64,000 nucleotides of DNA from Sipunculus nudus (Eukaryota > Annelida > Sipuncula > Golfingiida > Sipunculidae): positions 322,501 to 386,500 of the forward strand of contig JAPPUL010000081.1 in NCBI GenBank assembly GCA_026874595.1, in the 5' to 3' direction. The stretch's first letter is position 1. Each line of letters begins with the position of its first letter. Made by a program: the position numbers and the translations under genes. Below are positions 1-9,482 of this stretch, piece after piece. The notes under the pieces are model-generated. The model was not told the origin of the DNA and made no database searches. It worked only from the letters and a program-made list of their open reading frames with translations.

Positions 1-504
1 GAAAAGCGTAGTCGATGGGAAACTGGTTAATATTCCAGTACCGCTTAAAGGAGTGATGGGATGACGTAGAAAGGTATACAAGGCGTGGAGATGGTCTTCC
101 ACGTTTAAGCTAAGTAGTCATTCGGGTTAAACCCCGAGATATGGCTGCTTGTGATGATGACACTTCCTTCGGGTTGTGGAACTTGTAAAACTATGCTACC
201 AAGAAATAATCCCTAAACATATGCTTTAAGTGACCGTACCCGAAACCGACACAGGTGGGTGGGATGAGTATTCTAAGGCGCTCGAGTGAAATCTCGTTAA
301 GGAACTCGGCAAAATTCCTCCGTATCTTAGGTATAAGGAGGGCCTGATTTATCAGGCCGCAGAGAAATGACCCAAACGACTGTTTAACAAAAACATAGGT
401 CTGTGCTAAAATATAAATTGACGTATACAGACTGACACCTGCCCGGTGCTGGAAGGTTAAGGAAGCAAGTTAATCTTTGGATGAAGCCTGCGACTGAAGC
501 CCCA

Positions 505-589
<85 letters not shown>

Positions 590-1026
590 TTTGGGTGCTG
601 TCTCAACGAGATGCTCGGTGAAATTGAACTATCAGTGAAGATGCTGATTACCTACGATAAGACGGAAAGACCCCGTGAACCTTTACTGTAGCTTGGCATT
701 GGATTTTGGTGCAGTATGTGTAGGATAGGTGGGAGACTGTGAAATGGAGACGCAAGTAGCCATGGAGTCGTCCTTGAAATACCACCCTTACTATATTGGA
801 ATTCTAATTACATACCGTAAGCCGGTTGTAAGACAATGTCTGGTAGGCAGTTTGGCTGGGGCGGTCACCTCCTAAAGAGTAACGGAGGTGTACAAAGGTT
901 CCCTCAATACGTTTGGAAATCGTATGAAGAGTGCAAAGGCATAAGGGAGCTTGACTGCAAGAGATACAACTCAAGCAGGTGCGAAAGCAGGTCTTAGTGA
1001 TCCGGCGGTTGCAAGTGGAAGTGCCG

Positions 1027-1071
<45 letters not shown>

Positions 1072-1072
1072 T

Positions 1073-1155
<83 letters not shown>

Positions 1156-1168
1156 TGGCTGTTCGCCA

Positions 1169-1224
<56 letters not shown>

Positions 1225-1517
1225 TATCGTAGGCGTTGGATATTTGAGAAGAGTTGCTCTTAGTACGAGAGGACCGGAGTGAACGTACCTCTGGTGTATC
1301 AGTTGTCCTGCCATGGGCATTGCTGAGTAGCTACGTACGGAAAGGATAACTGCTGAAAGCATATAAGCAGGAAGCCTGCTTCAAGATTAAATATCCCGAT
1401 CTTTTAAAAGATCCTAAAGACCCCTTGAAGAACACGAGGTTGATAGGCTGGAGGTGTAAGCGTGTATATCTAAAGACGTTTAGCCGACCAGTACTAATAG
1501 GTCGTGCGTCTTGACCA
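1..1517 (+). rRNA. rrl: 23S ribosomal RNA, 3' part
   Basis: The 3' half to two thirds of a 23S rRNA; the 5' part lies before the window. Conserved blocks are easy to recognise: the H68-H71 area near 510-545, the peptidyl-transferase ring near 1045-1075, and the sarcin-ricin loop (AGTACGAGAGGACC) near 1261-1274. The molecule ends near the CCAGTACTAATAGG block at about 1488-1501; the exact 3' end is inferred. Open frames inside it are not genes. What follows is odd: a protein gene, not the 5S rRNA. Confidence 0.97.
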
Positions 1518-1607
1518 TATTATTATGCTATCTATTATTAACCTTACAACAAAGGTAGAGATACTATAAATGCTTTTAAATATTTAAACAATGGGAGTTT
1601 TGAAAAA

Positions 1608-2162
1608 ATGACCAAAGAAGAACTTATTAGAAATAACTCAAAGTATGCAACTGAAGCTACTTCTAAAGAAATTAGATTACCTATAAAGCCTAAAAAGAGT
1701 GTTGCCATCCTAACATGTATGGATGCAAGGCTTGACCCTCTTAGACTTACAGGTCTTACTCTAGGAGATGCACATATCATACGTAATGCAGGAGGGAGAG
1801 TAAGTGATGATGCAATACGTTCCCTTATAATCTCTTACAAGATCCAAGGAACTAGGAATTTCTATGTTATACATCATACGGATTGTGGGATGCTTAAATT
1901 TACTAATAAAATTATGTCAGGATTGCTTGAAAAGAGCCTTAAGCCCGCTGTTTTAACCCAAAATGGTTGGCAAGACAAAGGGAGTGGTTATGAAAAAGGG
2001 GTTGAGGCTAGGTACATTAACTTTTTAACTATGGATAATTTAGAAGATGCCTTGAAAGCAGATGTAAACAGGATTCGAAATCATAATTTAATACCTAATG
2101 ATATAAATGTAAGTGGGTTTATATACGATGTTGAAAACGGCTTATTAAAAGAGATTTGTTAG
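1608..2162 (+). CDS. Beta-class carbonic anhydrase
   Basis: A 184-residue cytoplasmic zinc enzyme that interconverts CO2 and bicarbonate. The two metal-binding blocks of beta-carbonic anhydrases are visible: CMDARLDP near residue 37 (Cys and the Asp/Arg dyad) and HHTDCGM near residue 88 (His and Cys ligands). IIRNAGGRVSDDAIRSL between them is also typical. The ATG start has a purine-rich GGGAG about 12 bases upstream. The gene lies between the 23S and 5S rRNA genes in the same orientation, 49 bases before the 5S, so it may be co-transcribed with rRNA. Family assignment is firm; the physiological role is inferred. Confidence 0.9.
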   Translation: MTKEELIRNNSKYATEATSKEIRLPIKPKKSVAILTCMDARLDPLRLTGLTLGDAHIIRNAGGRVSDDAIRSLIISYKIQGTRNFYVIHHTDCGMLKFTNKIMSGLLEKSLKPAVLTQNGWQDKGSGYEKGVEARYINFLTMDNLEDALKADVNRIRNHNLIPNDINVSGFIYDVENGLLKEIC

Positions 2163-2210
2163 TTAAATTATAAAATATAAATAGAAATAAAGTATTAATG
2201 ACAATATATT

Positions 2211-2328
2211 TCCTGGTGATTTAGCATATAGTGAAACACTCGTTCCCATCCCGAACACGAAAGTTAAGCCTATATGCCCCGAGGGTACTACATGGGAGAC
2301 TGTGTGGGAGAGCAGGGTTTGCCAGGAT
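2211..2328 (+). rRNA. rrf: 5S ribosomal RNA
   Basis: About 117 bases with the 5S core CCATCCCGAACACG and the later GTGGGAGAGCAGG-like segment. The terminal stem pairs TCCTGG (2211-2216) with CCAGGA (2322-2327). It begins about 690 bases after the 23S end because a carbonic anhydrase gene is interposed. Ends are good to a few bases. Confidence 0.93.
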
Positions 2329-2401
2329 TTATTGTTTTACTGTTTAAATATAAGGATTTGTAAGGGTAGTTGTCAAACTCTTATTTAGAGCTATAGATTA
2401 G

Positions 2402-2430
2402 TTGACATGATTATTGATATTCAATATGTT
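2402..2430 (+). promoter_or_regulatory. Sigma70-type promoter
   Basis: TTGACA (2402-2407) and TATGTT (2425-2430) are separated by 17 bases, between the 5S rRNA and the small membrane-protein gene at 2479. The -35 box is consensus and the -10 box matches at four of six positions. It would give an mRNA leader of about 40 bases. Confidence 0.55.
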
Positions 2431-2478
2431 TGTTTATAGTTGACTAGTAATTAGTTTAATTATTAGGAGGATAGTATA

Positions 2479-2796
2479 ATGCTAGCAAGCTTTAAGAATT
2501 CTGCAGGGAATATACGTACAGTTAAAGTTGGTTTTTCATGGACTATATTTTTTTTTGGAGGGCTTCCATTCTTTTTTAGAGGGATGTTTGGGCACGGGGT
2601 ACTGTTTACCCTATTAGGAATAATAACAGTTGGGATTAGTAATCTAGTATTATGTTTTATTGGAAATAAAATGACAGCAAAATACTACTTAGATAACGGT
2701 TATACGTTAATTCAGGATCATGCAACACCTCTTGTTGCTGCTAAATGGGGAATTATATTAGAAGAAGCTGGTACTACTGTGCCCCCTACTCCCTAA
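2479..2796 (+). CDS. Small HrgC-like membrane protein
   Basis: A 105-residue protein with two hydrophobic segments (about residues 20-35 and 40-62) followed by a short hydrophilic tail. The VKVGFSWTIFFFG opening resembles the small HrgC/DUF2628-type membrane proteins; no enzyme motif is seen. A strong Shine-Dalgarno (AGGAGG) precedes the ATG. It stands alone between the 5S rRNA and tRNA-Phe. Family resemblance is from memory and moderate; function unknown. Confidence 0.6.
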   Translation: MLASFKNSAGNIRTVKVGFSWTIFFFGGLPFFFRGMFGHGVLFTLLGIITVGISNLVLCFIGNKMTAKYYLDNGYTLIQDHATPLVAAKWGIILEEAGTTVPPTP

Positions 2797-2872
2797 GTTT
2801 GAGCATCTTAGTAAACTAAGAATTTAAATAAATATAGACTAAATACCTGCTTATATATTAAGAATAAGTTAA

Positions 2873-2945
2873 GCCGTGGTAGCTCAGTCGGTAGAGCAAA
2901 GGACTGAAAATCCTTGTGTCGACAGTTCGATTCTGTCCCGCGGCA
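2873..2945 (+). tRNA. tRNA-Phe (GAA)
   Basis: Full cloverleaf. The acceptor stem GCCGTGG pairs with CCGCGGC (one G-T pair), the anticodon stem AAGGA pairs with TCCTT around loop CTGAAAA, giving anticodon GAA, and the T stem is GACAG/CTGTC. Discriminator A; CCA is not encoded. Confidence 0.96.
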
Positions 2946-3013
2946 AAGCCATAAACATAAAAAATATTATTAAATAACTTGCAAATGTATGAATATTAGC
3001 TTAGTATTGAGGC

Positions 3014-3505
3014 ATGGATAAAATAGACAAACTTATAAATCAAGCACAAGAGCATCTAAATGATGGAGAAATAGTAAATGCTGTTATTATGGGAGCTTAT
3101 GAAGGAGAGTCTTTTGGGGTTAAGATCAAAAGGCAAGGCATCTTTATGGCTACAGGTAATAGATTAGTTTTCTTCGCCAAAAGGTTGACTGGCTTTGATT
3201 TAGAATCGTTTCCTTATAGCAATATCTCATCTATTGAAATGAGCAAGAAACTTATGGGACACAAGATAAGCTTTTTTAGTTCTGGCAATAAAGTTTCTAT
3301 GGAATGGATAAAAGTACATAGGAAAAAAGATATAAATGGCTTTCTTGAATATGTTAGAAGCAATATGGGTAAGGGAAATAAAGATACCTTAAATCAAGAC
3401 GATATCCCTGCACAAATAAAAAAATTACATGAACTCAATGAACAAGGTATTCTAACTGACGAAGAGTTTGAGTCCAAAAAACAAGAATTATTAAAAAAGC
3501 TTTAA
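3014..3505 (+). CDS. PH-like domain protein with C-terminal SHOCT motif
   Basis: A 163-residue protein. Residues 20-115 look like a bacterial PH domain of the YokE type (FMATGNRLVFFAKR, then PYSNISSIEM, the usual strand pattern). The last 30 residues, IKKLHELNEQGILTDEEFE plus KKQELLKKL, form a SHOCT motif, a short oligomerisation helix pair. No signal peptide, so probably cytoplasmic or peripheral to the membrane. Function unknown. It lies between tRNA-Phe and proS. Confidence 0.75.
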   Translation: MDKIDKLINQAQEHLNDGEIVNAVIMGAYEGESFGVKIKRQGIFMATGNRLVFFAKRLTGFDLESFPYSNISSIEMSKKLMGHKISFFSSGNKVSMEWIKVHRKKDINGFLEYVRSNMGKGNKDTLNQDDIPAQIKKLHELNEQGILTDEEFESKKQELLKKL

Positions 3506-3683
3506 TAAATTCCTTTGTTTTAAAAACTAACTCCCCTACCCTACCCTACACATTTACGCTAATATCTTCCATTTTTCTGCTATCTATACAATATTTTACG
3601 CTTACGTCTTTTATTTATTCACTTCCATTTATATATTCTACATGTACTTTTTTTTTAAAAAATAAGACCTAAGGAGTTTTGTT

Positions 3684-5411
3684 TTGCGTCTGTCTAATTT
3701 TCTATTGCCCACTCTTAAAGAAATTCCAAGTGAAGCCAAAATTAAAAGTCATATCTTAATGATTAAATCTGGTATGATTAAAAAGGCTTCAAGCGGTTTA
3801 TACTACTATTTACCACTTGGAATGAGAGTCCTTAATAAAGTTATTAATATTGTCCGAGAGGAGATGAACAATATTGGGGCTTTGGAAATACTTGCACCCA
3901 TTCTTATCCCAAACGATCTTATTATTCAAAGCGGCAGAGCTGAAGTTTTTGGCGATACAATGATGAGTTTTGCTGACCGACATAATAAAATATATGCACT
4001 TGGACCCACTCATGAAGAAAGTATTACCAATTTAGTCTTATCCGATATAAAGTCTTATAAGGATTTACCTCTACTTCTATACCAAGTTAATACAAAGTTC
4101 CGAGATGAGATCCGTCCGCGATTTGGAGTACTTAGAACTCGGGAGTTTATTATGAAAGATGCTTACTCCTTCCATGCTACTAGCGGGTCTTTAGACGAAG
4201 TTTATAAAACTATGGCTTATGCTTATAATAAAATATTTAAACGATGCGGTCTTACTGTTGTGCCAGTTGATGCTTTGAGTGGTTCTATGGGTGGTTCTGA
4301 TTCTATGGAGTTTATGGTTAAAAGTGAAGTTGGGGAGGAGGTTATTATGCATTGTACTGAGTGCGGATATGCTGCTAATCTTGAAACCGCTTATTCTAAA
4401 CTAAATAACTCTCATAAGCAACTTGACCAAGCCTTGAAGGAACTTGAGATTGTTGATACCCCAAATCAGAAAACTATTGACCAAATCACTTCTTTCCTAA
4501 ATGTATCTCCTGATTCTTGCATTAAAAGTCTTGTCTATAAGAAGTCTGATGGTGAGTTTATTATGGTTTTGACTAAAGGTGATTGTCAGATTAATGAAGT
4601 CAAGCTTACTGCACTTCTTAACACTCAAGAGATTGTATTGCCATCACAGGACGAAATTAAAGAAAAATTTGGCCTTGATATTGGCTTTCTTGGTCCTGTT
4701 AACCTAGAACATGATATAAAAATTATTGCTGATAGCTCAATTTCTTCAATGTCTTTTGGAGTATGTGGTGCAAACCTTAAAGATAGGCATTATGTTAATG
4801 TTTCTGTTAAACGAGACATTAATATTTCTGAGTTTTATGATTTTAGACTTGTCAGCGAAGGTGACCCTTGTCCCATTTGTGAGAACTCTCTTGCCGCATT
4901 TAAGGGTATTGAGATTGGACATATATTTAAGCTCGGGAGAAAATATTCTAAAGCTTCTAATTTATTATTTAGAGATAAAGATTCTTCCCAAAAACATCCT
5001 ACAATGGGCAGTTATGGTATCGGGATTAATAGAATACCTGCCACCATAATCGAAAATTCAGCAAGTGATAACTCTATTGTTTGGCCTTGTTCTATTGCTC
5101 CTTTTCACATCATTATTATTCCTATTAACTTCAAAAGTGATAAGCAAATGCAGCTTGCTAATGACTTATATTCTAAACTCTTAAAGCAAAAAATTGATGC
5201 TCTTATAGATGACCGTAAGATAAGTGCTGGAGTTAAGTTTAAGGATGCTGACTTAATCGGGGTCCCTTTTAGAATTATTGTCGGGGATAAGGAACTTTCT
5301 AAGTCTTGTGTTGAATTCAAAAATAGACTTACAGACTCTGTTTCAACTATTCCTATAAACCAAGTTGTTTTTAAAGTAAAAGAACTTGTAGACAATGAAT
5401 GTAATATTTAA
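3684..5411 (+). CDS. proS: Prolyl-tRNA synthetase
   Basis: A 575-residue class II synthetase that charges tRNA-Pro. The order is that of the long bacterial form: catalytic motifs 1 and 2 (GPTHEESITNLV near residue 108, then FRDEIRPRFGVLRTREF), an inserted YbaK/INS-type editing domain (about 225-380), motif 3 (MGSYGIGINRIPA near 440), and an anticodon-binding domain from about 470. The start is TTG at 3684 with AAGGAG 8-13 bases upstream. Length matches the family (about 570). Intact. Confidence 0.96.
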   Translation: MRLSNFLLPTLKEIPSEAKIKSHILMIKSGMIKKASSGLYYYLPLGMRVLNKVINIVREEMNNIGALEILAPILIPNDLIIQSGRAEVFGDTMMSFADRHNKIYALGPTHEESITNLVLSDIKSYKDLPLLLYQVNTKFRDEIRPRFGVLRTREFIMKDAYSFHATSGSLDEVYKTMAYAYNKIFKRCGLTVVPVDALSGSMGGSDSMEFMVKSEVGEEVIMHCTECGYAANLETAYSKLNNSHKQLDQALKELEIVDTPNQKTIDQITSFLNVSPDSCIKSLVYKKSDGEFIMVLTKGDCQINEVKLTALLNTQEIVLPSQDEIKEKFGLDIGFLGPVNLEHDIKIIADSSISSMSFGVCGANLKDRHYVNVSVKRDINISEFYDFRLVSEGDPCPICENSLAAFKGIEIGHIFKLGRKYSKASNLLFRDKDSSQKHPTMGSYGIGINRIPATIIENSASDNSIVWPCSIAPFHIIIIPINFKSDKQMQLANDLYSKLLKQKIDALIDDRKISAGVKFKDADLIGVPFRIIVGDKELSKSCVEFKNRLTDSVSTIPINQVVFKVKELVDNECNI

Positions 5412-5461
5412 TATATTTTTGTGTTAGATATACTTGTATATTATTATATAATAATAGTATA

Positions 5462-7126
5462 GTGTTATCTTGTACAACTAAGCTTTTTTCTTATGTTACA
5501 TATATGCTACATAAAGGTACCATCTTAGTCAATTTTAGACGCTTTGTTCAGGCTTTTGCTTTATTACTATTCTTCTTTTTAGTGTTTCATACCCAGAAGT
5601 TTAAAGAATTGTCTATACCTATCTTAAATTATATCTTTGTAATTTGTGCTTTCTTATCTCTTTTATATCTTGTAAGATATTTATATCACGCTATTTTATT
5701 TAGAACTAGTAGAAATAAGCTAACTAAGGATGCTAAACCCTCATACATTAAAGTCCTGCTACTTTTTATTCTAACTTTTGCTCTCGGTGGGCTTTTAGTA
5801 TATTATAATCAATTCAATCCCCCTGATAGGGGCACCTTCATTAATGACAGCTCTTTATCTATAAATGAGGCAATTTCAAAGTATTATGAGCAAAAGTCTC
5901 GTTACAATAGCCTTAGAAATCTTACTTCTATAAATACTTCTGTTTCCAAAGAGGACAACGCTATCATTCTCTTTGAATTTCCTCCTTTTGTTATATATCT
6001 TAACTATGTAATACTCATTGCTTCTTTACTCTTAGCGGTATTTACATTTACTAGATATAAACTAAAGCATGACAAACTTGCTTTCAAACGCCTTTTTGCT
6101 TCAAGCTTTATACTATTTTCTGTCTCTTTTCTTTTTTTCTTATTGCTTGATTTTGATTTCAAAAAGGAATATAGTGACTATGTTGGGAGTAGCGGCTTTA
6201 TACTACATTACTTCCCTACTGATTTCACTAGATATTACTATTTTATTTCTATACCTAATAACATCTTTCTAAAACTATCTCCTCTTCTTGGAGTTGCTAC
6301 TTCCTTATCTTTGGGCATTATTATATTTGGTATTGGCTTTATATTATTCTTTCTTGTTATATCTTTTATTTTTGGGAGAGTATTTTGTGGTTGGATATGC
6401 CCTTTTGGCACTCTGCACCAAATAACCTCATACATTAAGATGAAAGTACAGGGCCGTTTTGAACATGAGCCTTATAAAAACAAGCAAAAGGTAAAGTATG
6501 CTATATTTGTAACCATTATAATTGCTACTCTTTTTAGTATTAATTTAAGCGGCTTTTTAGACCCAATCTCAATTGTAACTAAATCAACAACCTTTTTTAT
6601 TATCCCATCAGCTCAATATGCCATGACATATACTCATAGCAAACTTGAAGAGAATGCGGAACAAGAAAAAACAGTAGGTGTATATACTCTTTTAGAAGAG
6701 GGCTATAGATATCTAAAGGACTACTTAGAGGAGTACATATTTTACTTCAAAGACCCGGCTGAAGAAGGAGAGAATTATGTTCCAACGCATTTTAAATATT
6801 TCTTCCTCAACGGGTTTGTATTTTTACTTCTAATAGCGCTTAACATAAAGACAACACGTTTTTGGTGTCGATATATATGTCCACTTGGAGCTATGCTTGG
6901 TATTTTTGCTAATCGTTCTTTAATGAGAATAAATGTAAATGATAAATGTACTTCGTGTACAGATTGTGAAAAGTTTTGCCAGGGTGCTGCTGACGTTGGC
7001 ATAAAGGGAGAATTTAAAACTAGTGAATGTATGTATTGCTTTAACTGTCTTACGGCATGCAATGACGATGCGCTTGATATAAAAATGACAATACCTAAGC
7101 TGACAAAAAGTAAACAAAGAGTATAA
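5462..7126 (+). CDS. NapH/NosR-like membrane iron-sulfur protein
   Basis: A 554-residue polytopic membrane protein. Several hydrophobic helices fill residues 20-300. Two membrane-proximal CxxxCP motifs follow (FCGWICP near 310; CRYICP near 470). The C-terminal ferredoxin domain has two four-Cys clusters (CTSCTDCEKFC; CMYCFNCLTAC). This is the plan of NapH-type quinol dehydrogenases, which pass quinol electrons to periplasmic acceptors. GTG at 5462 is assumed; ATG at 5504 is a plausible alternative. It is paired with a NapG-like protein 20 bases downstream, but no NapA, NapB or NosZ is in the window, so the electron acceptor is unknown. Confidence 0.8.
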   Translation: MLSCTTKLFSYVTYMLHKGTILVNFRRFVQAFALLLFFFLVFHTQKFKELSIPILNYIFVICAFLSLLYLVRYLYHAILFRTSRNKLTKDAKPSYIKVLLLFILTFALGGLLVYYNQFNPPDRGTFINDSSLSINEAISKYYEQKSRYNSLRNLTSINTSVSKEDNAIILFEFPPFVIYLNYVILIASLLLAVFTFTRYKLKHDKLAFKRLFASSFILFSVSFLFFLLLDFDFKKEYSDYVGSSGFILHYFPTDFTRYYYFISIPNNIFLKLSPLLGVATSLSLGIIIFGIGFILFFLVISFIFGRVFCGWICPFGTLHQITSYIKMKVQGRFEHEPYKNKQKVKYAIFVTIIIATLFSINLSGFLDPISIVTKSTTFFIIPSAQYAMTYTHSKLEENAEQEKTVGVYTLLEEGYRYLKDYLEEYIFYFKDPAEEGENYVPTHFKYFFLNGFVFLLLIALNIKTTRFWCRYICPLGAMLGIFANRSLMRINVNDKCTSCTDCEKFCQGAADVGIKGEFKTSECMYCFNCLTACNDDALDIKMTIPKLTKSKQRV

Positions 7127-7146
7127 AATAATCCGGGGCTAAGAAC

Positions 7147-7917
7147 ATGGGGATAATAAATTATATTAGAAAATATATAAACTGGACAAAGGAACGTTAT
7201 AGGCAGTGGTATCAGAATAGGAGTGCTGACAGAAAACAAAATGAAGACAAACTTCCTATACAAAAACTTGGTATAAACAGACGCTTACTTGCGAAAACGT
7301 TTGCATATGGGGTTAGTATATTTGTATTATTTAGAACGACCTTATGGGAAAGACGTACATCATCAAACAAATTAATAAGACCGCCTGGTTCGGTAAAGGA
7401 AGAAGAGTTTTTACAAAAATGTATAAAATGCTCAGAATGTATGAAAGTATGTCCCAAGAACTTTTTACATCCTGCATTTATGGAAGCTGGCATTGAAGGA
7501 ATGTTTACACCTATAGCAGTAGGTAAACTTGGCTACTGTGAACATACCTGTAAAGCGTGCATGGATGTATGTCCAACTGATGCAATAGCAAAATACACGC
7601 TACAAGAAAAACAGGAAATAAAGATAGGACTTGCGATAATAAGCAAAGACCGTTGTCTAACATATGCAAGTCAAACACCATGTATAGTGTGCGAGGAGCA
7701 TTGCCCAACATCTCCAAAAGCAATTTGGACACACAAAAAAACGGTAAGAAGGCGCACTGGAGAGCTTATAACGATAGATCAAATAAACGTAGACCCAAAG
7801 TTATGCATAGGATGTGGAATATGTGAATACGTATGCCCTGTGGTCGACGATCCTGCTATCTTTGTAAACTCAATACAAGAGACAAGATCAAAAGAGAATC
7901 AGTTATTTCTTAGCTAA
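7147..7917 (+). CDS. NapG-like ferredoxin-type protein
   Basis: A 256-residue protein with one N-terminal hydrophobic segment (about residues 52-65) that could anchor it, then four cysteine clusters: CIKCSECMKVCP, CEHTCKACMDVCP, CIVCEEHCP with an upstream Cys, and CIGCGICEYVCP. This fits a four-[4Fe-4S] NapG/MauM-type electron carrier that works with the NapH-like protein directly upstream. There is no clear twin-arginine motif, although the family often has one. Function by analogy: a quinol-to-periplasm electron relay. Confidence 0.8.
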   Translation: MGIINYIRKYINWTKERYRQWYQNRSADRKQNEDKLPIQKLGINRRLLAKTFAYGVSIFVLFRTTLWERRTSSNKLIRPPGSVKEEEFLQKCIKCSECMKVCPKNFLHPAFMEAGIEGMFTPIAVGKLGYCEHTCKACMDVCPTDAIAKYTLQEKQEIKIGLAIISKDRCLTYASQTPCIVCEEHCPTSPKAIWTHKKTVRRRTGELITIDQINVDPKLCIGCGICEYVCPVVDDPAIFVNSIQETRSKENQLFLS

Positions 7918-7967
7918 TAAACAATAGTTAGGAAATAGATTATTATGCATATGAAAGTAGTAAAGCA

Positions 7968-8041
7968 TGGGCGGTACTAGATTTGAACTAGTGACCCCCT
8001 GCGTGTCGAGCAGGTACTCTAGCCAGCTGAGCTAACCGCCC
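7968..8041 (-). tRNA. tRNA-Val (GAC)
   Basis: On the reverse strand, GGGCGGT pairs with ACCGCCC in the acceptor stem, CCTGC/GCAGG flank the loop TCGACAC (anticodon GAC), and ACTAG/CTAGT form the T stem. Discriminator A. It lies convergent to the NapG-like gene. Confidence 0.95.
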
Positions 8042-8387
8042 AAATGAATGTAAAAATAGTTTCTAGATGGTGAAATATACAGTATAAAGTGTTTTAATCC
8101 AAGAATAAAATCTTTTAATGACTAAAAATACTATAAAATCTGTTAAATTGTATATATCAAGCAAGCGATTTGACTATGTTTTAGATAGATTTAAAATATA
8201 CAAGTAAGATTAAATTCTAGAGCAATAAAATATAAAGTATTTTAAAATTGACGATCAAGATATAATTTAGTAATGTTTTCTGGTTGAAATGTAAGAAATT
8301 TAAACAAGATTGTAAAAGAACTATTATAGTAAAACATAAGTAAAACATTAAGAAAAGTTGTAAAAAATATTAACTTAGGAGGACATA
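8042..8387 (+). other. AT-rich leader upstream of rpsB
   Basis: About 345 bases with no convincing gene. It must hold the promoter and leader of the rpsB operon, and ends with a strong Shine-Dalgarno (TTAGGAGG near 8375-8382). I see no clear -35/-10 pair and no convincing S2-binding fold by eye. Confidence 0.5.
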
Positions 8388-9368
8388 TTGAGCGTAATAT
8401 TGATGAAAGATTTGCTTGAAGCGGGGGTCCATTTTGGACATCAAGCAAAGAGGTGGGATCCGCGTATGGCCCCATTTATTTACACGGAGCGAAATGGTAT
8501 ACATATAATTGATCTGCAGCAGACAGTTTCGCGTGGTGAGATAGCATATAATTTTCTAAAAGACAAGGTGGCTGATGGTGGCAAAATATTATTTGTAGGG
8601 ACAAAACGGCAGGCGCAAGAGGCTGTAAAGTCAGAAGCAACTCGCTGCGGACATTATTACGTTACACATAGATGGCTAGGGGGGATGCTTACAAATTTTC
8701 TAACAGTTAAAAAAAGTATACATAGATTAAAAAAGCTTGAAAGGATGGAAGTAGACGGAACATTTGAATCTATGCCTAAAAAAGAGCAAGTATCCTTAAT
8801 TAAGCAAAAGAACAAGCTTGAGCGTGTTTTAGGTGGGATAAAAGAGATGACATCCTTGCCGGATATATTATTTATAATAGATCCTAATAAAGAACATATT
8901 GCAGTAAAGGAAGCACATAAGATGAGTATACCAATAATATCTGTAGTAGATTCAAACTGCAATCCTTATCTAATAGATTATCCCATACCAGGAAATGATG
9001 ATGCAATAAGAGCTATAAATCTTTTTATGAAAGTGCTTGCGGATGCCGTGATAGAAGGAGAAACCATTGCTAGTAAGGCAATGATAGAATCGTATGAAAA
9101 GGAACGAGAGGCCGAGGCCGAGGCTAAGGATAGCATAGAAGAAATAGAAGAAATAGAAGAGGCGAGAGTAGAATCTGTAGAAGTTGAGAAAGTAGATGAT
9201 GGAAGTACAGATAGGATATTAGATGAGGTTATTGATGAAGAAAAAGTAGAAGAAAAAGCAGAAGAAAAAGTTGTAGAGCAGCAAGAGAAGCGGGAGGAGA
9301 CACAATCAGCTAAAGTTGCTACAGCTGATAATGGTGAAGAAGTGTCAGAGCAAGACAAGAAGAACTAA
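8388..9368 (+). CDS. rpsB: 30S ribosomal protein S2, with acidic C-terminal extension
   Basis: A 326-residue S2. The core ([20 protein letters not shown] at the start, [14 protein letters not shown] near 95, [12 protein letters not shown] near 205) is standard and ends near residue 235. About 90 further residues are almost all Glu, Lys, Val and Ala, in imprecise EEIEEIEE and EEKAEEK repeats. S2 is usually about 230-250 residues, so this is a long low-complexity tail. Start TTG at 8388 behind AGGAGG. First gene of the translation/envelope run. Confidence 0.96.
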   Translation: MSVILMKDLLEAGVHFGHQAKRWDPRMAPFIYTERNGIHIIDLQQTVSRGEIAYNFLKDKVADGGKILFVGTKRQAQEAVKSEATRCGHYYVTHRWLGGMLTNFLTVKKSIHRLKKLERMEVDGTFESMPKKEQVSLIKQKNKLERVLGGIKEMTSLPDILFIIDPNKEHIAVKEAHKMSIPIISVVDSNCNPYLIDYPIPGNDDAIRAINLFMKVLADAVIEGETIASKAMIESYEKEREAEAEAKDSIEEIEEIEEARVESVEVEKVDDGSTDRILDEVIDEEKVEEKAEEKVVEQQEKREETQSAKVATADNGEEVSEQDKKN

Positions 9369-9482
9369 ACTGAAGAACTAAACTAAAGAATACTCACATA
9401 TAAATATATTAAGAGCGTAATGCTAGACTAAAACAAACTAAGATAAAGGAAGAGCAATAAAAATCAGGAGATAAAAAAGGCA

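Noticed and set aside
804-1362. Open frames on both strands within the first 1.4 kb
   Set aside because: They lie wholly inside conserved 23S rRNA.
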